Origin: Tunturiibacter gelidiferens
GTDB taxonomy: Bacteria; Acidobacteriota; Terriglobia; Terriglobales; Acidobacteriaceae
Reading direction: 5' to 3'
Assembly: GCF_013410115.1 (NCBI RefSeq)
Contig: NZ_JACCCV010000002.1
Span: 558,001-622,000 of the forward strand
Length of the DNA stretch: 64,000 nucleotides
In this document: positions 36,373 through 45,198 of the stretch, piece after piece
How positions within the stretch are numbered: position 1 is the first letter of the stretch
Layout of the letters: each line of letters starts with the position of its first letter
Notes under the pieces: model-generated
The model's database searches: none
What the model was told of the DNA's origin: nothing
The model's input: the letters and a program-made list of their open reading frames with translations, nothing else
Made by a program: the position numbers and the translations under genes

Positions 36373-37299
36373 CTAGCACCCAATCTTCCCCCGCCGCACC
36401 ACAGCCACCCTCCCCACCGGAGCAGCCGTCTCGCCCATCCCCACCCAAGGCTGGCACTCCGGACACCAATAGGTAGACCGCGCCTGCAGCCCCTGCTTCC
36501 GCATCATCACGGTCGCGCCACACCGCCGGCACTCTTGCCCCTGCCGTCCATACACCCACAGCCTCTCCTCGCGATTCGACGAGTGCGTCGTCCGCCGGTT
36601 CCCCGAATAAGTCACAATCCCGTCCTCTCCTCCCAGAGAAGAAGACCCATCCACCACATTCGCCTTCATGTATCTCCGAGACACCTCCACCATCACCTCC
36701 CTCTCTCGCGAAGTAATCGTCCTCATCGCGCGAAACGGATTCACTCCCGCCGCAAACGCCACCTCGCTCTTATAAACATTCCCCAGCCCCGCCAGCACCC
36801 GCTGATTCAGCAGCACCACCGCAATCTCCGCATCAGGATTTTCTGTTCCATAAGCAGCCAGCCGAGAAACCCCACCCTCCACCGTAAATTCATCCGACAA
36901 GACATCCGGCCCTAGTTTCGGCACTTGGCTGCTTCGTTCCAAAGACCGCGCAGTATGAAACTCCGCGACCGGAACATTGAATCCCACGGCCTCCCACTCC
37001 GCCGTCCGAACAACCACCCGCATCCGATCCCGCCCCATCCACCACTTTTCCCTAGTACGATACAGGTGCCAGCTCCCGCTCATCAACATGTGCGTCACCA
37101 GAATCAAATCACCCGAAAAGAAAATCAGGCACCACTTCCCCCGCGACTCCACCTTCTCCACCGTTCTCCCCACAAGCGGCGCATCGTCATTCACCCGCGC
37201 CAGCTTAGCCAGCCCAGTCTCAAACCCCGTCACCACCTTGCCCCCAATCGCCTTCTGCAGCGCCCGCGCCGCCCGATAGATTGTGTCTCCTTCAGGCAT
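36373..37299 (-). CDS. nei: Fpg/Nei family DNA glycosylase (endonuclease VIII-like)
   Basis: A 308-residue base-excision repair enzyme. The N-terminal catalytic residues are in MPEGDTIYRAARAL (Pro1 after Met removal, Glu2), the PEGDTI form marking Nei rather than Fpg. The helix-two-turn-helix is LNQRVLAGLGNVYKSEVAF, and the C-terminal zinc finger has CRRC and CPEC. About 40 residues longer than typical Nei, due to the tail after the zinc finger. Its start overlaps the 3' end of the lhr gene by eight bases. Adjacent lhr and nei genes are also known from mycobacteria. It recognises oxidised pyrimidines in the family. Confidence 0.9.
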   Translation of the reverse strand: MPEGDTIYRAARALQKAIGGKVVTGFETGLAKLARVNDDAPLVGRTVEKVESRGKWCLIFFSGDLILVTHMLMSGSWHLYRTREKWWMGRDRMRVVVRTAEWEAVGFNVPVAEFHTARSLERSSQVPKLGPDVLSDEFTVEGGVSRLAAYGTENPDAEIAVVLLNQRVLAGLGNVYKSEVAFAAGVNPFRAMRTITSREREVMVEVSRRYMKANVVDGSSSLGGEDGIVTYSGNRRTTHSSNREERLWVYGRQGQECRRCGATVMMRKQGLQARSTYWCPECQPWVGMGETAAPVGRVAVVRRGKIGC

Positions 37300-40200
37300 T
37301 CGCCCTCACCTCACCCCTCATACCCGGCAGCGGCGGCAATCCCCTCCGCACATTGAACCCCATGGCTCCCGCCGCAAATCCCGCATCGAGCAAAAACCGC
37401 GCCATCCAATGCTCCGCCACCGCGACCCCATTCACACTCGCAATCAACATTCCACCCCTGCCCTGCGCATCCTCCTGGTCCTGCACTCGTGACACCAGAA
37501 ACTCCGCGAGACTCCGCGCCACCTGCGACCGCTGCGGCTCCTCCTCCGGCAGAAACACCTGCAGATTAGGATTCCCCCTCCGCAGATAAGTCACCAACGC
37601 CCCATCGCAAAGAATCACCCGAGCCCCAACGCTCCGCGTCAAGGAAGTTCCCTCTTCGGGAGCCGCAGGCCACCGCATCAATGCCCCATAAGGATTTGCC
37701 GGATCGGTTGCCGCCAACTGCAGCATCTCCGTCTTATCGCCCTGGATCGAAACCCGCAGCGACCGCAGCAGATCCACGGCAGCCGGCAGCGCAAACTGCG
37801 TCGCCCCCAGATCCGCTGCAAAATATCCTCGCCGAATCTTTCCACTCTCCTCCAGCGCCTTCATCACGTCATAGATCGCCGAAAACCCACCCGGCAGATT
37901 CTCCGCATGAGCCGTCTCGCGAAACACCACGCCATATCGCGTCAGCAGCTGCTGCGCAATCGCATGACTCCACTCCGTAGCCGATCTGTCCCTCGCAAAC
38001 GCAGCAGGATTCAACGCCCATCGTCCCTGCGCCGTAGGCGGAGTCGTCCTTCTCGAACGAAATCCCGTCTGCTGATGCACCCTTCGCGCCGGCTTCCTCG
38101 AACCACTCGCCGCAGGCCTCTCACAGTACGCACGTAACGCCGCCAACCCATCGTTGGTCAGCATCCCTCGCCACACCAGACTCCAGAGCGCCTCCAACGT
38201 CTCTCCCGGATATCCGCCGCCAACACCATCATGCAGATCCTGAAAGAACGAAGCCCCATGCCCCTTCAGGTACTCCACAATCTCAGACTCCTTACTCACT
38301 GCAATCGCCGCAGCAGGAATCACCTTGCCTTTCTGATCCCGCATCACCCGCTCCGCCGGCAGCGTCGGGGCCATCGGCCAAAGAGCAGACAGCTTCTCCG
38401 CCAGATAAAGCCCAATCCTCCCATCTCTCTCGCCAATAGGATCGAACCCAACCCACACCACCTCTCCCGCCGCAATCAACGTATCCAGATCCGAACTCTT
38501 ATACCCCACCAATCGCGCCGGCAGAATCTCCGTCTCCAGAATCGAAGCCGGCAGCGGCGCTCCCTGCAGATTCTCGATCACATCCAGCAACGCATCCAGC
38601 CCTCGCCGCGGCTGCACCACACCCTGCCACCGCGTAAACAGCCGCGCCAGCGTCCTCTGCTCCACCGGCTCGACCTCCTTCCGCAACCGAGCCAGCGACC
38701 TTCGCCGAATCGATCGCAGCACCTCGTTGTCACACCACTCCCGATGGATCCCTCCTGGCCGAAACCCACCCTCCACCACCTTGCCGTTCTGAATTAACCG
38801 CTGCAGCACAGCCTCCACGCTTTCCGCCGGCAGATCAAATCGCCCCGCAGCCTCAGGCGTCGTAAAAGGGCCATGGGTCCGCGCAAATCTCCTCATCAAA
38901 TCCAGCAGCGCATCCGGCATCTCCTGCAAAAACGCGCCCGGCAATCCCGGCGGCAGCGGCACACCCAACGCATCCCGATACCGCGCCGCATCCTCCACCG
39001 CAATCAACCGCTTCTCCCCGGCAATCTGAACCTCGAGCACCCGACGAGCCCGCACCAGCTTCCCAATCGCTTCTGCAACCTCCTCAGTTACACATCGAGA
39101 TCGCAGCTCATCCCGCGTCAAATCCCCAAGCCGCAGCAGCAGATCATGCACGCCGTCCATATTCCGCGCACGATACCCCTCAGCGACACACTGCAGCTGC
39201 TCCTCGGTCTCCTCAATCGCATTAATATCCAACAACTCCCGAAGATCCGCATCCCCCATCAACTCCCGCAGCTGATCCTGATCGATTGAAAGCGCCTGCG
39301 CCCGTCTCTCGGCCAGCGGAGCGTCCCCGTCATAGATGTAGTTCGCCACATAGCTGAACAACAACGCCGAAGCAAATGGCGAAGGCGTCCGCGAGTCAAC
39401 CGTATGCACTCGCAGCGAGCGACTGTCAATATTCCGCAGCGTCTCCATCAGCGCGGGCATATCGAACACATCCCGCAGGCACTCGCGATAAGCCTCCAGC
39501 ACAATCGGAAACGAAGCATACTGGCTCGCCACACTCAACAGGTCATACGCCCTCTTCCTCTGCTGCCAAAGCGGAGTGCGTCCATCCGCCCTCCTCCTCG
39601 GCAGCAACAAAGCCCGCGCCGCGCTCTCGCGAAACTTCGCTGCAAACAGGGCCGTCGACCCCAACTGCCGCAGCACCAGTTCAGCCGCCTCCTCCGCCTC
39701 CAGCAGAATCGGTTCAATCGCGGGAGCCTCCTCGGTCTCAGGAAAGCGCAAAACAAAGCCATCCTCCGACCACATCGTCTCCACCTCCTGCCCGTTCCCC
39801 GCGCGTAGTTTCGCCGTCACCGCCATCGCCCACGGCGCATGCACCCGACTGCCAAAGGGAGTCAGCACGCACACCCGCCAATCCCCCAGCTCATCCCTGA
39901 CGCGCTCAATCACAATATTCCGGTCATCAGGAACAACGACAGTAGCCAACTCCTGGTCCGCCAGATAGCGCAACACGTTCTCCGCCGCCCCCGGCTCCAG
40001 ATCATGCTCCGTCGTCAGCCGAGCCATCGCCACGCTCCGCGGAGCATCCCGCAACTCCCTCACCAGCGCCCCAATCCTTCGTCCAAACTCCAGCGGCCGC
40101 CCAGCTTGATCTCCATGCCAGAACGGCATCTTCCCCGCCTCACCCGGCGCCGGCGTCACCAGCACCCGGTCATGCGTAATCTCGTCGATCCTCCACGTCG

Positions 40201-42163
40201 AAGCCCCAAGGATGAAGGTATCCCCCGTCCGACTCTCGAAGACCATCTCCTCATCCAGCTCACCCACCCGCACCGGTTTCGATCGCTGCCCTGCCAGAAA
40301 CACCCCATACGTCCCACGATCAGGAATCGTCCCACCGTTCAAAATCGCAATCCGCTTCACCCCTGCCCGAGGAGTAATCCAGTTCCTTGTCCTGTCCCAC
40401 GTAATCCTCGGACGCAGCTCAGCAAACTCATCCGACGGATACCGCCCCGCCAACATATCCAGCACTCCATCGAAGACACTCTGGCTCAACCCCGCAAACG
40501 GAGCCGCACCTCGCACCAGCGCAAACAGCGCAGCGTAGCTGATCCCCGGGCTCTCCTCTTCCTCCGTCTTATGCTTCGTCCGTCGCTCCGCATCTCCGAC
40601 GTTCAACGGTGGATGAGCGATCACTGCCACCATCTGCTGCGCCAGCACATCCAGCGGGTTCCGCAGAAATCGCGTCGACTCCACATGGCCCTCATGCATC
40701 GCCCGCGTTACCGCCGCGCACGCAATCAAATCAGCCCGATACTTCGGAAAGATAATCCCATGCGACGGCGCGCCCACCTGGTGCCCCGCTCTTCCAATCC
40801 GCTGCATCCCGCTAGCCACAGAGGGCGGCGCCTCAATCTGAATCACCAGATCGATCGCCCCCATGTCGATCCCCAGCTCCAAAGAAGACGTAGCCACCAG
40901 CGCCTTGATCTTTCCCGCCTTCAGCAGCTCCTCAATCTCCGTCCTCTGTGTAGCCGCAAGCGAGCCATGGTGCGCCCGTGCAATCTGCTCTCCCGCAAGC
41001 TCATTCAGCGCGCCGGCCAACCGCTCCGCCACCCTTCGCGCATTCACAAAGATCAGCGTAGAGGTCCGCCCCTGAATAATCTCCAGCAGTCGCGGATGAA
41101 TCGACTGCCAGATCGAAGTCCTCTTCGGCCCCTGCGAAGCAGGCCCGCTTGGCTGCTCCTGAATCTCCCCCAGCCGCGCCATATCCTCAACTGGAACCTC
41201 GACCTTCAACTCCAGCAGCTTTCGAGCACCGGCGTTCACCACAGTCACCGCACGAAATCTCGCCGCACCAGCCCCCACATCTACCTGCGTGTCCTCTCGA
41301 CCAGCCACCTCCATCAACACACTGGCAGTCTCCGCGTCGGCCTCCGCAGCGTGGCTCAAATTTGTATCTTTCTTCGCTACATATTCAGTGGTCTCCGCAC
41401 CGCCAAGAAAACGCGCCACCTCCTCAAGCGGCCTCTGCGTCGCAGACAGCCCAATCCGCTGCAGCCTCCTCCCAGTCAACGCCTCCAGCCTCTCCAGCGA
41501 CAGCGCCATATGCGCCCCGCGTTTGCTCGGAACCAGCGCATGAATCTCATCCACAATCACCGTCTCAACCGCCCGCAGCGACTCACCCGCCTCTGAGGTC
41601 AGCAACAGATACAGACTCTCCGGCGTAGTAATCAGAATGTCGCCAGGATGCTTGCGAAACCGCGCACGCTCCTTCTGCGACGTGTCCCCCGTTCGCACAC
41701 TAATCTCCGGCATCCGCACCGCGACCCCTTCGCGCTTCGCCATATTGGCAATCCCCACAAGAGGAGACCTGAGATTGCGCTCCACATCCGCCGCCAGCGC
41801 CTTGAGCGGCGAAAGATACACCACCCTGCACCCTCTCTCAGCCTCAAGAGCCGTCCGCATCATCAATCTGTCGAGACACCACAGAAACGCCGTCAGCGTC
41901 TTCCCCGTGCCCGTCGGCGCAAGTATCAGCGTCGACTCTCCACGAGCAATCACCGGCCAGCCCTCCACCTGCGGAGCCGTCGGCGCATCAAACACAGCCC
42001 GAAACCACTTCGCCGTTATCGGATGAAACAGCGCAAGCGCCGCCTCACCGCTGAGATTCTCAGGCAGCAACGGCTCCGTCTTCTCCGGTACGATCTTCTT
42101 CTTCGACTTAGAAGGCTTAGTAGTATTTGGCGGCATGGTCAAAGTGTGCGCTCTCGGCAGCAT
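37292..42163 (-). CDS. lhr: Lhr-type ATP-dependent helicase
   Basis: A 1623-residue superfamily 2 helicase. Visible are Walker A LAPTGTGKT, the DEIH box VIVDEIHAL, motif III RIGLSATQRP, and motif VI MQRIGRAGHQ. The long C-terminal part includes the Lhr-specific winged-helix and beta-barrel regions and a further extension to ~1500 residues, as in full-length bacterial Lhr. Lhr is a 3'-5' translocase tied to DNA damage tolerance. It is translationally coupled to the downstream nei gene, supporting a repair role. An internal ATG at 42136 is an equally likely start; neither has a clear ribosome site. Confidence 0.93.
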   Translation of the reverse strand: MLPRAHTLTMPPNTTKPSKSKKKIVPEKTEPLLPENLSGEAALALFHPITAKWFRAVFDAPTAPQVEGWPVIARGESTLILAPTGTGKTLTAFLWCLDRLMMRTALEAERGCRVVYLSPLKALAADVERNLRSPLVGIANMAKREGVAVRMPEISVRTGDTSQKERARFRKHPGDILITTPESLYLLLTSEAGESLRAVETVIVDEIHALVPSKRGAHMALSLERLEALTGRRLQRIGLSATQRPLEEVARFLGGAETTEYVAKKDTNLSHAAEADAETASVLMEVAGREDTQVDVGAGAARFRAVTVVNAGARKLLELKVEVPVEDMARLGEIQEQPSGPASQGPKRTSIWQSIHPRLLEIIQGRTSTLIFVNARRVAERLAGALNELAGEQIARAHHGSLAATQRTEIEELLKAGKIKALVATSSLELGIDMGAIDLVIQIEAPPSVASGMQRIGRAGHQVGAPSHGIIFPKYRADLIACAAVTRAMHEGHVESTRFLRNPLDVLAQQMVAVIAHPPLNVGDAERRTKHKTEEEESPGISYAALFALVRGAAPFAGLSQSVFDGVLDMLAGRYPSDEFAELRPRITWDRTRNWITPRAGVKRIAILNGGTIPDRGTYGVFLAGQRSKPVRVGELDEEMVFESRTGDTFILGASTWRIDEITHDRVLVTPAPGEAGKMPFWHGDQAGRPLEFGRRIGALVRELRDAPRSVAMARLTTEHDLEPGAAENVLRYLADQELATVVVPDDRNIVIERVRDELGDWRVCVLTPFGSRVHAPWAMAVTAKLRAGNGQEVETMWSEDGFVLRFPETEEAPAIEPILLEAEEAAELVLRQLGSTALFAAKFRESAARALLLPRRRADGRTPLWQQRKRAYDLLSVASQYASFPIVLEAYRECLRDVFDMPALMETLRNIDSRSLRVHTVDSRTPSPFASALLFSYVANYIYDGDAPLAERRAQALSIDQDQLRELMGDADLRELLDINAIEETEEQLQCVAEGYRARNMDGVHDLLLRLGDLTRDELRSRCVTEEVAEAIGKLVRARRVLEVQIAGEKRLIAVEDAARYRDALGVPLPPGLPGAFLQEMPDALLDLMRRFARTHGPFTTPEAAGRFDLPAESVEAVLQRLIQNGKVVEGGFRPGGIHREWCDNEVLRSIRRRSLARLRKEVEPVEQRTLARLFTRWQGVVQPRRGLDALLDVIENLQGAPLPASILETEILPARLVGYKSSDLDTLIAAGEVVWVGFDPIGERDGRIGLYLAEKLSALWPMAPTLPAERVMRDQKGKVIPAAAIAVSKESEIVEYLKGHGASFFQDLHDGVGGGYPGETLEALWSLVWRGMLTNDGLAALRAYCERPAASGSRKPARRVHQQTGFRSRRTTPPTAQGRWALNPAAFARDRSATEWSHAIAQQLLTRYGVVFRETAHAENLPGGFSAIYDVMKALEESGKIRRGYFAADLGATQFALPAAVDLLRSLRVSIQGDKTEMLQLAATDPANPYGALMRWPAAPEEGTSLTRSVGARVILCDGALVTYLRRGNPNLQVFLPEEEPQRSQVARSLAEFLVSRVQDQEDAQGRGGMLIASVNGVAVAEHWMARFLLDAGFAAGAMGFNVRRGLPPLPGMRGEVRANA

Positions 42164-42231
42164 AACTGCCGCACACTATTGGATGCGCGCCTAAGCCCTC
42201 AGGTCCAGTCCTAGACCTGTCATCGATCCAC

Positions 42232-43059
42232 TCAACTCGCGCTCACCGGACTATAGAAATAGCAGTCCGCCCCAAACTCCACCTCAAAAAGATTCGTAGA
42301 ATCCTCCGCCTGCTCCGCATTCCCCAACACCAGGTACCCGGCAGGAGACAGCTTCCGGTAAATCTCCCCGAACAGCGCCCTTCGATCCTGCTGAGAAAAA
42401 TAAAGCAGCACATTTCTCAACAACACCAAATCAAAAGTCGGCAACAAAGGCAACGGAGCACACAGGTTGGCATAGTGAAACTCGCACATCGACCGGATCT
42501 GCGGACTAACCTCCCACTCTTCTCCATGCCGGGTCATGTACTTCAGCAGCATCCGCGCAGGCAGACCTCGATTCACCTCCAGCCGACGATATCTCCCCTT
42601 CTGGGCATAGTCGACAACCTGCCGCGAGATATCGGTGCCGACAATCTTTAAATCCCAGCTCGCCAGCTCAGGAAAATGCTCCGAGATCATCATCGCCAGA
42701 CTGTAAGCCTCTTGCCCCGTCGAACTCGCCGCGCTCCATATGCGCAGCCGCCGCGTCTCCGCTCGCCGTTCGATCAGTCGCGGAATAACAATCTGCCGCA
42801 GCATCTCAAACGGCCTCATATCGCGAAAGAAGCTCGTCTCGTTGATCGTCATCGCCTCAGCAACCGCGCGATGTAGATGAGCCGGCCTTCCCGCCTTCAA
42901 CATATTCACAAAATCCTCGAGATTATCCGCGCCCGACAACCGCGCAATCGGTGTCAACCTCGTGTCAAATAGAGCATTGCGCGACGGATCAATCAGATTC
43001 GCCGACTGCTCCAGCACCAGCTCACGAAGGTAGGCGTAGTCCGTATCAGAGCAGGCCAT
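42232..43059 (-). CDS. cheR: Chemotaxis protein methyltransferase CheR
   Basis: A 275-residue enzyme that methylates glutamates on chemoreceptors. It has the N-terminal helical CheR domain (residues ~1-80), then a SAM-binding domain with IWSAASSTGQEAYSLAM and a late FDLVLLRNVLLYFS segment. No C-terminal TPR or pentapeptide-binding extension is present. Its start overlaps the cheB 3' end by 14 bases, with GGAGGGAG upstream of the ATG. Last gene of the che operon. Confidence 0.93.
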   Translation of the reverse strand: MACSDTDYAYLRELVLEQSANLIDPSRNALFDTRLTPIARLSGADNLEDFVNMLKAGRPAHLHRAVAEAMTINETSFFRDMRPFEMLRQIVIPRLIERRAETRRLRIWSAASSTGQEAYSLAMMISEHFPELASWDLKIVGTDISRQVVDYAQKGRYRRLEVNRGLPARMLLKYMTRHGEEWEVSPQIRSMCEFHYANLCAPLPLLPTFDLVLLRNVLLYFSQQDRRALFGEIYRKLSPAGYLVLGNAEQAEDSTNLFEVEFGADCYFYSPVSAS

Positions 43060-44275
43060 CGTTCATCTCCCTCCGCGGCACCATCGCCGATGCCGCATGG
43101 CGTGCTATATCCATCTTCGTCAATCTTCCCACGTCAACTCTCTGCTTCAGCACGTCCGCAATCTCCGAAAGCGGAAGCGTTGCACTGGCGATACCAGCCT
43201 CGGCCACCTTCGCCGGCATGCCCCACACGGCGGAACTTGCCTCATCCTGCGCCAACACCACCCCCCCGCGTTCATGAACAGCTCGCGCTCCATCCAGCCC
43301 ATCGGCGCCCATGCCCGTCATCACCAGCGCCAGCGTCGATGCACCGTACATCCGCGCCGCAGAAAAGAAAAGATAATCCACCGCCGGCCTGCAGTGATTC
43401 AACGGTTCCCGCTGATGCAGCCGAACCCTGCTGCTCCGTCCCGCGAGACTTCCCTCCCGCCTGTCCGTCAACCCGTTGCCCGGGCCGACCTCCATGTGCG
43501 CATCTCCCGGCGCCAGCCAGATTGTGCCAGGGCGAATCATCGCGTTCTCATAGGCCTCTTTCACTCGCAGAGAACAGCATTTGTCCAACCGCTCTGCCAA
43601 CGCGCCCGTAAACAGCTTAGGCATATGCTGCACGATCAACACAGGAACAGGAAAATCTGCGGGCAGTCTCGGCAACAACTGCTCCAGCGCAGAAGGCCCT
43701 CCAGTAGACAATCCAATCACCACCACCTCAATCGGAGAGGACGCCTTCGACGGCACCCCTCCAGCCGGAGCCTCGCGTGCATTGCCCGACCCACCCCGCG
43801 CAACACCGCTCTCCTGCTTCCGTTTCGCGCCTCTGGCCAGCGCAGCAATCCGCGGCAGCAGTTGCTGCGACAGCGAAAGCATCGCCGAGGCAAAGTCACG
43901 CTGCTCCGCCGGCTTGGTCACATAGTCTCCGGCCCCGCACGCCAGCGCCTCCAGCGTCGACCTCGCTCCCCGTTCCGTATGCGCGCTGCACATGATCACC
44001 GGCAGACCCGGACTCTCCACCTGCAAGCGACGCAAAACCTCCAGCCCATTCAGCCTCGGCATCTCGAGATCCAGCACCAGAACATCCGGCGACAGCCGCT
44101 TTACCGACTCCAGGCAATCCACTCCGTCCAACGCAACACCGCACAACTCCATGCGCGGCAGCTCGCTCGACCGATCCTCCGCGTGCATCTGAAACAGCTT
44201 CCACATCACGCCGCGCATCACCGCCGAGTCGTCCGCTGCAAGAATGCGGAGCGGCCGCTCCTCCATGGGTCCCAT
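43046..44275 (-). CDS. cheB: Chemotaxis response regulator methylesterase CheB
   Basis: About 409 residues. The N-terminal receiver has the phosphorylation site Asp69 in PDVLVLDLEMPRLNG. After a linker rich in Gly/Ala/Ser comes the esterase domain with catalytic Ser in VIGLSTGGPS, His in VQHMPKLFT and Asp in MTGMGADG. It demethylates receptors to reset sensitivity. I start at the ATG at 44275, preceded by GAGGAAA; the frame extends 11 codons upstream. It is 37 bp after cheY and overlaps cheR. Confidence 0.93.
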   Translation of the reverse strand: MGPMEERPLRILAADDSAVMRGVMWKLFQMHAEDRSSELPRMELCGVALDGVDCLESVKRLSPDVLVLDLEMPRLNGLEVLRRLQVESPGLPVIMCSAHTERGARSTLEALACGAGDYVTKPAEQRDFASAMLSLSQQLLPRIAALARGAKRKQESGVARGGSGNAREAPAGGVPSKASSPIEVVVIGLSTGGPSALEQLLPRLPADFPVPVLIVQHMPKLFTGALAERLDKCCSLRVKEAYENAMIRPGTIWLAPGDAHMEVGPGNGLTDRREGSLAGRSSRVRLHQREPLNHCRPAVDYLFFSAARMYGASTLALVMTGMGADGLDGARAVHERGGVVLAQDEASSAVWGMPAKVAEAGIASATLPLSEIADVLKQRVDVGRLTKMDIARHAASAMVPRREMNDGLL

Positions 44276-44312
44276 ATCTGCTTTCCTCAGCCTTTCTCTT
44301 CCACCCACAACT

Positions 44313-44684
44313 TCAAGCTGCGATCACACCAAGCAGAAGCATCTTCTCCCGAAGGCTCTCAGGGGTAAACGGCTTCATCAAAAACTCGTCCGCGCCATTA
44401 TCCAGCGCCGTCGTGATAAACGAGTGATCTGCCTCGGTGGTCACCATCATCACCTTCATCTCAGGCCCCAGCTTCGCCTCGCGTAGCTTCTTCACACACT
44501 CCAACCCATTCATCACCGGCATGTTGACGTCCAGCAGCATCAGGTCGAACGACTCCTCCGCCCGAAGCACCGCCAGCGCATCGCTCCCATCCTTCGCCTC
44601 TTCACACACCACATCCATGCGACCCAGCAGGTGCCGCAAATACTCGCGGATAAAGCTCGAATCATCAACGATCAGGGCTCGCAT
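44313..44684 (-). CDS. cheY: CheY-like response regulator
   Basis: A 123-residue single receiver domain. It begins MRALIVDDSSFIREYLRHLL, has the phosphoacceptor Asp52 in DLMLLDVNMPVMNG, the conserved Thr/Lys region VMMVTTEADHSF, and FLMKPFTPESL. GGAGG lies five bases before the ATG, which decides the start. The gene begins inside the 3' end of cheW (20 bp overlap). Length and motifs are those of CheY, which relays the CheA signal to a motor or other output. Confidence 0.92.
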   Translation of the reverse strand: MRALIVDDSSFIREYLRHLLGRMDVVCEEAKDGSDALAVLRAEESFDLMLLDVNMPVMNGLECVKKLREAKLGPEMKVMMVTTEADHSFITTALDNGADEFLMKPFTPESLREKMLLLGVIAA

Positions 44685-45198
44685 CTGTACCTCCATTCGA
44701 ACTGTTTTTGAACAATCCCACCTCAGACAAACGCGACGGCGACAGCTTCTGCGGATCCAGCTGCACCATAAGACCCGCCTCCATCTTGTAGGCTCCATCG
44801 AATAGCCACTTGCCCCTGGCCTCGAGCGTGCACGGATTGGCCTCCAACGCCCGCCGGCTCACCGTCACCACGCCTCCCACCGCATCCACCACCAGCCCAA
44901 ACCGTTCCGCAGCCTCATCGTCCGCCATCACCAGCACGCAGCATTTACCGGAGTGTGCCTCCAGCCCCAGCAGAGCTCGAAGGTTCACCGTCGTCAGCAC
45001 CTCGCCACGGTAAGGGACAACTCCCGCGATGAACGCCGGCGACATCGGCACTCGCTGCAGATCCCGCTCCCCAAGCACCTCGCGTATCTTCCTTGTATCG
45101 ATGCCGAACATCTCACTACCTGCGTACAGTGAACAAAGCGAGACTGCATCATTCTCGTCCTGAATCTCGTCGACCTTCTCCCGACCGGCTATTCTCAC
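44665..45198 (-). CDS. cheW: Chemotaxis coupling protein CheW
   Basis: About 177 residues, CheW fold, linking receptors to the CheA kinase. The core is LCSLYAGSEMFGIDTRKIRE, VPMSPAFIAGVVPYRGEVLT and FGLVVDAVGGVVTV. The GTG start at 45198 is favoured: AGGAGG lies four bases upstream and the GTG overlaps the cheA stop (GTGA), a classic coupling. An ATG five codons further upstream lies inside cheA. The C-terminal tail of ~25 residues (after LMVQLDPQKL) is polar and overlaps cheY. Confidence 0.92.
   Translation of the reverse strand: MRIAGREKVDEIQDENDAVSLCSLYAGSEMFGIDTRKIREVLGERDLQRVPMSPAFIAGVVPYRGEVLTTVNLRALLGLEAHSGKCCVLVMADDEAAERFGLVVDAVGGVVTVSRRALEANPCTLEARGKWLFDGAYKMEAGLMVQLDPQKLSPSRLSEVGLFKNSSNGGTDASPDR

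Noticed and set aside
36149..36559. 136-residue frame spanning the nei duplicate and nei 3' end
   Set aside because: Trp/Gly-rich out-of-frame reading of nei; explained by the duplicated segment.
39839..41596. 585-residue open frame opposite lhr
   Set aside because: Composition is Arg/His/Pro-rich and follows from C-ending codons on the other strand; lhr has full helicase motifs.
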